Positions 25,262-36,785 of a stretch of DNA of 64,000 nt are shown piece after piece. The stretch spans positions 9,317,501-9,381,500 of the forward strand of contig NC_060207.1 of assembly GCF_021130785.1 (NCBI RefSeq). Direction: 5' to 3'. The stretch is from Homalodisca vitripennis. Its lineage: Eukaryota > Arthropoda > Insecta > Hemiptera > Cicadellidae. The position numbers and the translations under genes are program-made. Below the pieces are notes generated by a model. The model was given only the letters and a program-made list of their open reading frames with translations, searched no databases and was not told where the DNA came from. Each line of letters begins with the position of its first letter. Positions within the stretch are counted from its first letter, which is position 1.

Positions 25262-25385
25262 AGGACAGTGATCTACCGGTGGGCTCTCCGTCCGTAAAAA
25301 AGGCCAACGATCCACCGATGGGTCACTCCGTCCGTATAAAAGGGCAGTGCTCCACCAGTGAGTCACTCCGTCCGTAAAAATAACA
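25262..25385. repeat. Three ~41-bp tandem units with a TATA-like word
   Basis: Three units of the form ACCGGTGGGTCACTCCGTCC followed by GTAAAAA. In the second unit the AT word is GTATAAAAGG (25334-25343), a good TATA box. Other units have GTAAAAAAGG. Could be a promoter-proximal repeat or a simple local duplication. Confidence 0.6.
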
Positions 25386-26983
25386 GAAGACGTCTAGGAG
25401 TCTAATAGTTCATCTATATACAGTTCTACTGGAGAAACAACAGTTTTTCTCGTAATACTTCAAAGGAATCTTTAGTAAACAACTATTATTTTATATATAT
25501 AATAAAGGCTATGCTACTAAAAGTTCTTCACTTATTTATAACGTGCAGTAAACAATAAAGGCTTTAAAGTATATGAAACATAAGTTACTTTATACTGAAG
25601 TGCATATTTTAATTTTATCAAATTACTCGGTTGATGGCTTGTATCGAATATTCATTTGACATTATTTTGTTAATGTCATTGGAGTTGTGTTTAGTAAAAT
25701 GTAATTTTTTATCAGCTTATCCCCAATAAAAAGAAAAGGATTGCATGATAGTATAGCTACTTTTATTTAGTAATTATCATGATTTCATCTAGTACAATTT
25801 TTGCTTTAGGATGTATGTAGGACTCATTTTCTAGCTGAAGTTTAAGTGATAATAAACCTTTCTGGATCATTTATAGGCTACTTTTGGTGTCATGGCACAC
25901 ACATAATGATACCGCTAATTATTTTAGGTAAAAATTCATATATCCGTACCATTAATAACAGAAAAATGTATATAAACGAATTTATTCCTTCGTAGATTTC
26001 ATTAGTATTCTAATTTGTTCGTTGTCTGCAAATACCGAAGATACCGTCTGTGCATGGAAAGACATGACAGTCTGATATTAACTTATTAACCGATATTTGC
26101 ATGCTAGAGCAGCCAGCACCAAAATAGTCAGATGGCATTTGAAGCGCTGTTGCCATATCGATGCTGAGCATCAGCCGCGTTCTCTGGTGTTGAGGCGAAA
26201 TCAATAAATTTAAAAAAACGTAAAACAGATAACAGTATTTGGGCGCGTGGTACAAAGGGCGGATTAAACGCAACAACCGCCATCAGGCTATTTTGGCCCG
26301 GACGTTCTAGTACAGTAACTACATACATCTATAACTCATATTCTTGATGTTACTACGAAATCATCAGAGGATATATTGTTCGTAACGGAAAAAAGATTAT
26401 GCGGGCGAATATTAAATTAAACCAGAACACGATTTGTATTCAAGTTGGATCACAAGCATTACTTAGCTCCTTTTCAAACAATAATAAATTTGGGGATTTC
26501 CCAAACTTATTTAAACTAAATCACGTGTATAACCCATACATCTTTTTTCACCAGTCACTGAATAATTGAAGTTTGTGATGATTAATTTGGAAAAACTTCA
26601 CCACAATCCAGAAAAAGAATAATCAGTGATTCTGTACATTTTCTTCGTGATACACCGAAGTACATTTTCTTCGTCTACTACATCCACACCGATACGCCTT
26701 GCTGTTCAGGCTTAGTGCTGGTAGATTGAGCGCCACCGCTCACACCTATGTAGGTTTAGCAATAAAAATTACCCTGTGTTTTGGTTTTTTATTGTTTAAT
26801 TTCTTAAGATTTCCTTAACGCAATATCTTTATAATTTAGTAACTCGTTGTTAAAATCATGTGACCTTAGATCTACCAAGAGTATACAGAATTCAGTCATT
26901 CTACCATTTTCTCTCGTGGTTTTAGGTAACGTCTGGTATATTTTTCAAAATAATATTTTTAAAACGAAACTATTGATTCCAGG
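25386..26983. other. Upstream region of the secreted-protein gene
   Basis: AT-rich; no coding exon recognised. The sequence TTGATTCCAG directly before the ATG at 26984 could be a splice acceptor, in which case an upstream 5'UTR exon exists. Confidence 0.35.
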
Positions 26984-27367
26984 ATGACACAAATCAGCAG
27001 TCTGATAGCCATCGCCGTAGGCGCCTTCATCATCAGCCAGTGTGTGGCTATCAGCCTGCCCAGCCTGCCCAGCCTTCCCAGTCTGCCAAGTCTCTTCTCT
27101 CCTGCCAAGAAGGACGATGACTCTGACAAGGATGACGATCATCATCACACCCACAAACCGACCAAACCTCCACTCATCCCAGCCATCCCCCACCCGGCCG
27201 ACCACCCTCTCCACCCTCACAACAACCCCAACCATCCCCTTCACCCCGACAATCTCCCATCCCTCCCTCATCTTCCGTCTCTCCATCTCCCCTCTCTTCC
27301 TCATCTCCCATCTCTCCCTCACTTCGACAAGGAGACAATCCACGCCACCAAAACTGTGTTTGTGGAG
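26984..27367 (+). CDS. Secreted-protein gene, exon 1
   Basis: Begins at ATG 26984 and ends GTG GAG|GTTTGT after 128 codons (phase 0). Carries the signal peptide, the LPSLPSL repeats and the Asp/His-rich stretch. A 152-codon frame on the opposite strand is a shadow of this biased composition. Confidence 0.82.
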
Positions 27368-30300
27368 GTTTGTGATTTTTGTTTGTTGTAAGAATAAACA
27401 CATATCCCTGACTAAGTACTATAACGCGATTTATAAGTGTTTTACGGTTTGAATTATACATTTATAGTACATGAATAGGCGTTAATAGGTTTGGCCACAA
27501 GAATTATGGGTTGGTCTTACGCCAACATATAAAGGTTGGGACACACATAACCGCACCGCGCCCGACACGTCAGTCGGCCGTATGCTGGCCGTCATACGGT
27601 GAAAGAATTGCAGCGCAGTTTTCAACCTGCAAGTCCATACTTGTCCGCACCGACACCAGACCGTCGTGCGGTGGACTTGCAGGTTGAAAACTGCGCTGCA
27701 ATTCTTTCACCGTATGACGGCCAGCATACGGCCGACTGACGTGTCGGGCGCGGTGCGGTTATGTGTGTCCCAACCTTAAGGAGTAACCATTACTTTTCAC
27801 AACCTTTTTTATGATTTCAGCGATAAGTTAAGTACTCATCTACCTTATAAAATGTCGTAAAACATGAGATGGTCAGAATTTGACTATGAAGACTCCTCTT
27901 GAAGCAGTCGGCAATAACTGTGCTAGATGTAAATTCGCTGGACTGTGCTTTTGAACTAATATACAAATTCCACTTCTAAATTTTCTAAAATATTAAAAGT
28001 ATTTTTCAGCTTATAAAGAAACAAAAGAGTGGTGGCAATGTTAATGTCTTTTAAATGTTCGTTATTATCAGATATTAAGTATTATATAAAAGACAAAGTT
28101 ACTATCTAGCTTTTTCTATACATTTAAAGACTGATATAAAACATATCCTATTTATTTTCTGACAGAACATGAATTCTACTTTGCATACTTTCTTGAACAA
28201 TTATTTAACATATAATAAATTGTTTTAGTGAATATGTTTCAACCCATATTTTGTGGCATGTCATTTGAAAGGTAAATTCAAAATAAACAATGACATGAAA
28301 AAACATCTCTACGACGATCCTAGCAAAATTTATGGTCAAACAACAAATATATCCAGGCGAATCAGGACTTAATTTACACCCTGTGTGTATTGTTTTTATC
28401 CATGTCATAAGCCTACTATTACTCTAATTATTCATGTTTTACATATGATAATCAATCTATGAGTTTGTCTCAGGTGACAGACCGGCTGACGATCCACCCC
28501 GTGTGTATGACGGTACACAAGCACTTGCCACCCTGTCTACCGTACAACCCCCAACACGACGGTCTCTACCGGCGCGAGGGTGAGGTAGCCTCTGCCATCC
28601 AGCCGACAGCTGCCGTCGAACTTCTCGAGTATGTATTTTGTAATTAAATTTATTAGGTCTAATTATATAACTAGTAACTAGGGATTGCGGCTAGAAAAAA
28701 GTACGGTTCACAATCACACACACTGCAGAGATTGGAACCGGCCGTATGTCATCCCTCTTAGTCACCTACCACACTTCCCCAATCGAACGCAGATTTGTAA
28801 TTGTATCTGAAAGTGATTAGTCGTATATAGATTGTAAACATCATGACGAGAGTTATGGTACCAAACAACGTATAATACACTGGAATTGTTGCAGAGTATT
28901 GAGTCGTGAGTCTAAGAGACTAGCCCAGTTAGTTCTTACACGATTTGCACATTACACGATTTTGCCCTTATGGGAAAAAACCGGATGGGTAGTTTTTCTT
29001 AGTTGACTGTTGAAGTGCAGGAGATATTGGTACGGTCACAACACAGCCACGGTTTGTACTTGTGTTGTAGCTGTCCAGTGCCACTGTAGCCACACGGTAG
29101 CCGTGTCGTCCTCCCGCCTCAATGCGACCAAATGCACGCTTCACACTAGACGATTTGTCATTTTCCCGTACGGGCCGAATCGTGCGGTGTGAAAATCAAC
29201 AGACCGCAGTTTAAAACCGTCCGGGTTTTCCCCGGACGGGTAGAATAGTCCAGTGTGAAAATCAACAGACCGCGGTTTAAAACTGTCCGATTTTTCCCCG
29301 GACGGGCAGAATCGTGCAGTGTAAAAATCAACAGACCGCAGTTTAAAACCGTCTGGGTTTTTCCCGGACGGGTAGAATAGTCCAGTGTGAAAATCAACAG
29401 ACCGCGGTTTAAAACTGTCCGATTTTTCCCCGGACGGGCAGAATCGTGCAGTGTGAAAATCAACAGACCGCGGTTTAAAACCGTCCGGTTTTCCCCCGGA
29501 CGGGCAGAATCGTGCAGTGTGAAAATCAACAGACCGTGGTTTAAAACCGCCCGGTTTTTCCCCGTACGGGTAGAATCGTGTAGTGTGGAAAGGGCCTAAC
29601 CGGTAGATCCCAACCCTCATCCCTTAGCGCTCGTGAGTGTGGAGGTACGTGCGTGAGAGGTGGCTACCTGGCGCTTCAGCCGCATTCACTATTAGCTAAT
29701 ACTGTAATGAAATATACCTAGTTCAGTTTGTTTATAGCAAATAACGAATTAGGGCCTAACTATGATTTTGTACATTACGAGATATGATTTATCCATTTGA
29801 GTAACTACATTGTGCTATCGTCAATGTCTAATTTGAATTGTTTCTGGCAGCAATTTAATAGCATATTAAATAATGTCAGATAATTATTATTAATGGCTTC
29901 GAGGACTGAAGGTTTTTGTTACTATCATAATCAGTGTGAATGATATTACGTAACAGAGCAGTAAAATATAAATAGTAACTTATTCAACAGAAAATAAATC
30001 AACGCAGTCAATATTGCACAATGATGGAGGCAACCAGTAGAGAAGCCATTACTTTTAAAGTGAAACAAGTAATTGTTAGGGAGTCCTATTGTTAAAATAA
30101 CTCTTTTTCACTACATTTTATTAATTGGAAATATTTGTTTTTCCTATCTACTTAAATAATTTTATGTTGATACTACGCATATTTCTACTTAAGTTGAATT
30201 TATACACAACTTCAAGTATTTGGTTCAAAGGTGGAGCGAAATGAATTTAGAATTTCTAGGTATACACAACTTTTACAATCAACAGAAATATTCATAACTG

Positions 30301-33300
30301 TGTGTCTTTAAAATATTGAACAATTTGCTTAAGCACTCTTCATAGTACGCCTAATTATTCTTATTTTAGATATACCATTAGACGCTCTTATGAAGAGTTT
30401 TAAATTTCAAATTATAAAATCAAAGTACTCAGACCATGTTTATTACTTACTTAGTAATTCTTAGAAAATAACTTATAATGTAAACACATTAAATATCTAG
30501 TTTTTGCTTGTGAGTAATTTCAGATACAAAGGAGGAATTTTTATGGAAACGCTTGGATTATTATTAGATCTTAAAGGCGTGAAAATTACTTATTCTACCT
30601 TAAAACCCCATTCTTTCTTGGAAATAAAGAATAAAACCGAGCGCATTATTAAATTCAAATTATTGTTTATTATACTATAATATGTTGTTAATTTTTTGAA
30701 AATAAATATTTAGTTTAAAATTAATATATGGCTTAATTAGGGCTGATATTTAAAGACAAATATATTGTAATCATAAATCGCTGACTATATCAACAATGCT
30801 ACGGAAAGTATCGGTTTGTTTTATTATACAATGTAAATACGTTCACTGCAAGAGTCTGCAGATTAGAGAGTTCTATTACAAACCAGGCACACTTCTAACA
30901 TAAATATTTTTGTAATGCATTATCAAAGTGCCCAGTATCCGAATTATTACGAGATGGTGACGTTTTTAGGCCCAACTGATAAAACTCAAATTGTATCGTG
31001 TTTAACGATTCCGTACTGATAATAAACATTTTTTAATAGTGTTTTGTTATATTGAATTTAAAATTTAAAAATTATCTTTAGGATTGTATATCCTTTCAAG
31101 TCGTCTGAATAAGCATCTGTAAGCTTCCATCTGTGCTCTAAAAGTTCAGTTTCATAAATTATTAAAAAAATAAAAAGCAAATTAACATCAAGTGGCGATA
31201 CAAATACTACAGGAGAGGAAAGATTAATTGAAGTGTTAATGTTCTTGTTGGCATATAATCTAAGCTTTCAAAAGCTTCTTAGGGACGTAAAGTAAACAAA
31301 CTTGGAATTCAAAAGCATCATCATTAGTGATATTAATGATTTTATATTACGACTCAACAGCTTTTCAATACTAAAAGAATGTTTAGCATTTCAATTTCTT
31401 GATAGTTTATTCTATTTTCATTCCAAATAGCGCGTCATTTATCAGATTTTAAAATAAAAAGCACATTTATAGTAGTTTAAGTTAAGAGCTAAGTATCAAT
31501 GAGCAACTCACTTATTATTTAATTAATTGTGTGAATTTTCGTATAAGATATTTAAATTCTAATGAGAATTGTCTATCAATTAATTAAGACTATAATAATT
31601 TATTGAACCTATCTCCGTTACAAATTGGCTTGATTTTCAAACAGTGGGCATTATAAAATAACCGTGTAGTATTTCAAATTTATGTTCGCTACAACTTTTG
31701 AACAACAATATTAATAGTCTATTATTATTGGAAGCCAAAATAAGTCTGTTTTCAACTGAATTAACTTAAAAGGATGGCCTGATTTCAACTGAATCTTAAC
31801 TTAAAATAAGTCTTATTTCAACCGAATGTTAACTTAAAATGAGTCTGATTTCAACTTAATGTTAACTTAAAAGATGGTCTGATTATGATAGACCATTATA
31901 CGCGAGTGCAGCGAAGAAGACAGTTGGGGGCGTGGCCCATACGGCCCGACACTTGGCCTCAGCCAATCAGGGGTATGCTGCGTTACCAAACTGTCCACCC
32001 ACCGAACAGACAAATATTCAGAGACGTTTTTACTCTTTAACCATAGTGATCCAAAACAAATGAGAGCTGCTCTTAATTAGAAATGTTTACATAAATAAAT
32101 AGCTTTAAAAAACCGCTATAGTAAAAATTCATTTCGCTTGGCCCAAAATTAATGTAATGAATTGACCACTCCTATATTTTATTAATACGACATGTGCCTT
32201 CATCGTATAATAATATTAATTTTAAATATACCAAACTATATACAACACTAAAATAAAGAATGTAAGCAAATTTATGAACAAATTTCAATTAGCCTAATAC
32301 TTCTTAAAATACGATCATGCTAATTTCGATTAATCATTGTTATTTTAAACATTAATTACAGTGACAAATAGTAATAGCCACACATTTTATAGTACAAATC
32401 AAATTAATAACATTACAATGTAGTCTACATTACGAGAATAATTATAGTTTCCATTGTAATTTGCTTATAAGAGAATTGAAAAAGTAAAGAACATCAGAAA
32501 CTCCGGGATAAACTTCCTAAAACAACTGAAATAATGAAATAATGATTTATTTCCAATTATTTTTTACATAGTTGTATACATACATAAATCATCTGGAAAT
32601 TTCCTGGCCACTTTTGCTAGTATTGTGGCCAGGTACAAAAAAAAAAACAAATTTGTAATTTAAATAGAAATTTAAAATGAAAATTATGAGTCTAGCATTA
32701 ACATTATAGTTGAAAAAAATGTCGTTTTCTACTTTATACTCGAATAGACAACTAAAGTTAGAGTTTTTTATCGGGCGCGTGACGATACAGCAACAGCGAT
32801 GACGCGACGCACTGTGCCACTAGTGGGCGGACCTCAGCCGTCTTCTCTGCTGCACTCTAGTAGCCTATAGTAGGATTACGGTTGAAAATATCCTACAACA
32901 CATTATTATTGTTAGTCCATTTATTTTGAATTTGTTAAATCTTCCTAAGGCCCAATAGTATTTTTATAAGTGATTTTAATGTCACCTTTGTCTAAATGCC
33001 ACCTCTGTTGCTCTGTCAACTAAAGAATATGCAAGACCTTCTTTAACAACTAGGCCTACTGTTTATAGGATAAGACGAGCTCGTTTGTTTTCTAATCAAT
33101 GCAAAACTATACAAGACATTTTAGACTATTATGTTGTTAAAGACTAGTTATTCGCGATTTGAGTTCAAAGTTTTCAAATTTGTTTTAAATATTGATATAG
33201 AGCAATAATTAATGCATTTATGGTCGGAAAAATTTTATTAAATTCTAAAGTCGTGAACCTTTAAAATAACTTCTCTGGAGACAGAAAGGTATAAAAATAT

Positions 33301-34448
33301 TGTTTATCGCTCAGCGATAAAGTACACCTATTTAAAGTACGACATTTTGAAAAATAAAAGATCTTAAACAAATTAAACCAAATAAAAACAGCTGAAGACA
33401 AAAATGTACATTTACTGCAATGTTTACAAAATCCATCGCTTCAGGAATTCACGCTTTTTAAATGATTAGTTGGCTTCAAGGTTAGTTTTTAATCTAGTAT
33501 AAAAATAATTATAAAATTGTTAACATTTTTCTGGAGAAAATTATGATTTGTATAAATAAAAAACACGTAACACGTCTACATTTCCACCAGACACCTAAGG
33601 AATTTGAATTTAAAGAAATTTTTAAATACCTTTAAATTCTACTTCAAATGTCTATACTCCTCGTGGAAAGATCAAAACTATTTCTATATTCCTTTCTTTA
33701 GAAAAATTATATAAAATGTCTATGTATTTAACGTTATTAATTACAGCGAATTTTATATTTCAGGCCAACACGCATCTTGGGCGGCGTTTCAATTTCTGAA
33801 TCCGCCCCTGCTGAAGTGGTGGAGCCCATAGAGTCGTCAGAAGGTATTGAAGAGGCCCGTGCTGAAGTGGTCGAGTCAATAGAGTCGTCAGAAGGTGCTG
33901 AAGAGGCCCGGGCTAAAGTGGTCGAGCCCATAGAGTCGTCAGAAGGTGCTGCAGAAGCTCGTGCTGAAGAGTCCTCGAGAGATGCTCGCTACATGAAACT
34001 CACCCCTGCTATCAGCTCGGACGACAAGGTCGAGATCAAGGATGAACCCTCGGATCACGGTAGTCTGTCTCCGCTCAACGTCGTACACAACTTGATCCAT
34101 GGCAGCCCTGTCACGCACTATAAGACCAAAACTCTCTGGGTGACAAAAGTGGAAAAGGTGTTCGACACGAGAGTCACGGCGACTTTGCTGGCACAGAACT
34201 GCGTGCCCACCAACTCCCACATTCCCCTGTGCGCCCCCCACGGAGGGCTGTTTGCCCCCGGTTACCACGGTGGTATCTTCGCAGAGAGCTTTGGAGGTCA
34301 TTTTCTAGCGAATATTCTCGGTGATAAATTTCAAGGACATCACTCAAAAAACAAGGTCGGTGAAGAAAGCAATACACATCCCTCCGATGAGAAAGAGTCC
34401 ACCAAAGAGGGACAGACTGGAGAAAAGGAAACCGAGGAAACTGATTAA
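26984..34448 (+). CDS. Secreted low-complexity protein of unknown function, three exons
   Basis: Exons 26984-27367, 28474-28628 and 33764-34448 join in frame (phases 0 and 2) to 408 codons, about 407 aa. All introns use GT-AG. Residues 1-22 form a signal peptide (charged-poor, hydrophobic core IAIAVGAFIISQCVA). An LPSLPSLPSL tract, an Asp/His-rich stretch (DDDSDKDDDHHHTH) and a His/Pro/Leu-rich tract follow in exon 1. Exon 3 opens with three 17-residue repeats of the form VVEPIESSEGxxEARA, and the tail is Glu/Lys/Thr-rich. Two related segments, TKTVFVE...C...LPPC at the exon 1/2 junction and TKTLWVTK...C...IPLC in exon 3, suggest an internal duplication of a two-cysteine motif. Probably an extracellular, perhaps cuticle- or salivary-type protein; I do not recognise the family. 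An ATTAAA at 34531 may be the poly(A) signal. Confidence 0.8.
27532..27777. repeat. Perfect 106-bp-arm palindrome (GC-rich hairpin) in intron 1
   Basis: 27532-27637 and 27672-27777 are exact reverse complements (106 of 106), separated by a 34-bp spacer that itself has a GTCCGCACCG / CGTGCGG partial stem. Ends are AAGGTTGGGACACAC and its complement. It is strikingly GC-rich for this locus. Probably a fold-back MITE; no target-site duplication is certain (flanks ATATA left, AAGGAG right). Confidence 0.97.
27778..28473. other. Rest of intron 1 of the secreted-protein gene
   Basis: AT-rich intron sequence ending in the acceptor TTTGTCTCAG. Nothing else recognised. Confidence 0.5.
28474..28628 (+). 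CDS. Secreted-protein gene, exon 2
   Basis: Acceptor TTTGTCTCAG, donor CTTCTCGA|GTATGT. Encodes VTDRLTIHPVCMTVHKHLPP followed by C and a Tyr/Arg segment, with strong GC3 codon use unlike the AT-rich flanks. Ends in phase 2. Confidence 0.82.
28930..29600 (-). repeat. MITE-derived 66-bp tandem array in intron 2
   Basis: From about 29150 to 29590 six to seven units of exactly 66 bp repeat (phase marker GTGTGAAAATCAACAGACCG at 29187, 29253, 29319, 29385, 29451 and 29517). Each has a small palindrome around GTCCGG...CCGGACGGG. Edges carry ACACTAGACGATT and its complement-like GAATCGTGTAGTGTGG, as expected for a hAT-like MITE whose core has been tandemly amplified; a diverged related word lies at 28937-29000. 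Because 66 is divisible by three, a 159-codon minus-strand frame stays open; I consider it non-coding. Confidence 0.85.
29601..31895. other. Intron 2 of the secreted-protein gene, middle part
   Basis: Very AT-rich; near 31.74-31.88 kb a short phrase (TGATTTCAACTGAATCTTAA and variants) repeats about four times. Nothing else recognised. Confidence 0.45.
31896..32873. mobile_element. Possible non-autonomous element with ~30-bp inverted ends
   Basis: GAGTGCAGCGAAGAAGACAG at about 31909 and, inverted, GAGTGCAGCAGAGAAGACGG ending at about 32862 face each other. Both continue inward as GC-rich DNA (a GGGGGCGTGGC word and a CCAATCAG word on the left, CCGCCCACTAG on the right), while the core is AT-rich. 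No target-site duplication was found. The GC-box/CCAAT content could instead mark a promoter. Confidence 0.45.
32874..33763. other. Intron 2, 3' part
   Basis: AT-rich intron ending in a good acceptor TTTTATATTTCAG. Nothing else recognised. Confidence 0.5.
33764..34448 (+). CDS. Secreted-protein gene, exon 3 (last)
   Basis: Starts after TTTTATATTTCAG, completes the split Glu codon and runs to TAA at 34446-34448. Contains the three 51-nt repeats (VVEPIESSEG-type), the TKTLWVTKVEKVFDTRV segment with two cysteines, a Gly/His-rich stretch (GGLFAPGYHGGIFAESFGGH) and an acidic tail. Confidence 0.85.
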
Positions 34449-35159
34449 CTTAAGAAGAGGAAATCGATGTTTAGCATAATCTTTTAATTTATTGTTATTA
34501 TTTATACCTCAACATTAATATCTGTGCAATATTAAACTATTTATTTATTATCTGTATATTTTTTTACAACCAATACATTAAAAGTACAACAACTCATAAT
34601 GAAACTGTGATAAAACTATAGTGTTTGGGTGCAAAACATGCGTTTATTTATTCTTCGATAGCATGCACGCAATTTTCAAACATCTTGTAATATTGTCTCT
34701 CACTTTCATGATATGATATTAATCTTTTTAATATAAAAATATGCTTTAGAAATTGTTTTGAACCTTATCTAAATATGTTTTGATATTATTCAGTAAGAAG
34801 CTCATATTAGTTGACTGAAGATTACCTAGCCACCTTCTCTGACTGAAAGCCAAACTCCTGTATATATCATTGCAAAATTATGGGTGCCAGTACTCGCTTG
34901 TTAAAATTGACAGTATATGGCACCACACATGTTATGTTGTTTTGATTTGTTTTGTTCACATGCTCTAATACCTGTATTTGAAAGTAGATGAATTGTAAGA
35001 TGAATAAGGTTACATTTAGGTTGTTCGAGCTCAATTTTACTACAATTTATTCATCTTAATTACTCTTAATTTTCCCCAAGCACAACTATAAAGTTAATCT
35101 ACTAATACTAAGCAACTCTGTTCGTTGGTAGCTACCATATGTAATAACTTGTTTATATA
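34449..35159. other. 3' flank and intergenic DNA
   Basis: AT-rich, with a likely poly(A) signal ATTAAA at 34531-34536. No other feature. Confidence 0.4.
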
Positions 35160-36310
35160 GAACTAAAGTTGGTGTAGTTTTAAATGGGAATAAGGCAGAT
35201 GCTGGTAGTTCTGCTATTTTTGTGATTACAGATATGGTAAAGAGTTTCAAAATTAAAATTTATCCAGATCAGGGATCAGTTTTCACGGTGTCAACAGCTT
35301 CACAATCTCAAACGCAGGTTTACCGTAAGTTAGATTTAAAGGTTCTTGATCATTCATATGGCAATGTCTGATTTACCATTTCGCCGGGTCTTTGTACTGA
35401 CATAATCATTAGACATGACATGATATAGGCCTATTAAAGTTATTCTGAAAAACAGTTATGTACTGAGAAACGCTTAAAAAATAAAGGCATTTTTATTTAT
35501 TTATTTAAAGCGACATTCATCTGTAGCATTTATCTTTTGTGGAAGTAAGGACTCTTTCACAATTTGTGATCTTGCAGTGCTGGCTGAACTCTTTGTCCAC
35601 CTCTTTGTTGACTATAATATAGTAAAGTTGTCAAGTCTCGTTCTTACTGTAAACGTGATTACGAGTTCGAGGTAGGCCTATACAAACTACAGAAGGAAGG
35701 AATTATTGAACCAAGTAAATCTCCAAGGTGAGCAAAGTACTAGACATGTATAATGATAACCACAAAAAGGTTGATAATAGATTACTCTCAGACTATTAAC
35801 ACATACACTCGATTGGGCGCTTAACCCCAACCAATTATTATCATTACAAATATATCGCAGTACAGTATGTTTAGTAGCATTGAGTTAAAAAGTGCGTGTC
35901 GCCAGATTTATATTCCAGACCAAGATATAAACTCTACATTCTACATAAATGGAAATTTGATTTGTTGAATTTGAAGTCTCAAGTTTCTAACAAGTTATTT
36001 ATAATTTAATTAGACACGATGGGCTGTCTAATACATTTACATATCAAGATGTCACTGTTTATGGTCGGTATCAAGAAGAACACGATAAGAATCTGCAGAA
36101 GTTTATTGCTGTTGCTAAAAAGATTAATTTAACTATCAATGAATCCAAAAGATCACTCTCCTTGAATCAGATTAACTTACAGTTACTCATAAATCCATCA
36201 GACTTGATGCAGAACGTCTGAGACCAATGGAATTGAACTTCCTGTACTTAATTACTCAAAATCATTGTTTCGTCCTACAGGAATGTTTGCACATTACGCT
36301 GACACATAAT
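35160..36310 (+). pseudogene. Gypsy-type LTR retrotransposon pol relic (protease + RT)
   Basis: 35160-35420 reads as an aspartic protease-like segment (KIYPDQGSVFTVSTASQSQT, then LCTDIIIRHDMI, cf. the usual LCTDVILGHDF). 35670-35740 gives LQKEGIIEPSKSPR, the start of gypsy RT. 35770-36000 gives INTYTRLG and SSIELKSA and IYIPDQDINSTFYINGN. 36040-36310 gives TVYGRYQEEHDKNLQKF and ERLRPMELN. The order is as in gypsy pol, but stops and frameshifts are frequent, and the RT catalytic block is damaged. Integrase, gag and LTRs are not seen. Confidence 0.8.
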
Positions 36311-36785
36311 ATCTGTTACGTGTTATACTGCTTTAATTTGTCTTGTTTAGATTTTGTAATCTGTGTTTAAATCTTGTTAAATTTTATGAAGAATAAAACC
36401 TACATTTAGGTTGTTAAACTAACATATATTTTTTATCTTAAAAGTAAGTCCTTAATTAAGTACAAGTAAATATTATAATGTCATACATTGGTTACATACA
36501 TAACACCAGTTAAGTTTTCCTGAAGTCCACCTATGGTCGTGTGGCAAAATATTTATCATGAACTAAAATATCACTTCAATATTTTAACATTACAATAATA
36601 TAAAATTTCCTCACATTAACTTATAATGTACTAAATATTAGTTTAACATCTAATTAACTTGAAGAATGTCACTTTTCAAGTATAAACATCTACAAATACA
36701 TCGTAATATGGTCAATATTTTTGGCAGCACTCTAACGCGGCTGTAAAGTTGAAAACAGATCTGTCGGAGGAGATAGTGATTATAT
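36311..36785. other. No gene or repeat recognised
   Basis: AT-rich spacer between the gypsy and LINE relics. Confidence 0.4.

Noticed and set aside
26945..27461. 152- and 95-codon minus-strand frames
   Set aside because: Shadows of the compositionally biased exon 1 of the secreted-protein gene.
29141..29620. 159-codon minus-strand open frame
   Set aside because: It is a translation of the 66-bp array; the unit length is divisible by three, no start context or domain is present, and the array has MITE-like edges.
33737..34377. Minus-strand frames opposite exon 3
   Set aside because: Shadows; the plus-strand frame has splice support, repeats and in-frame junctions.
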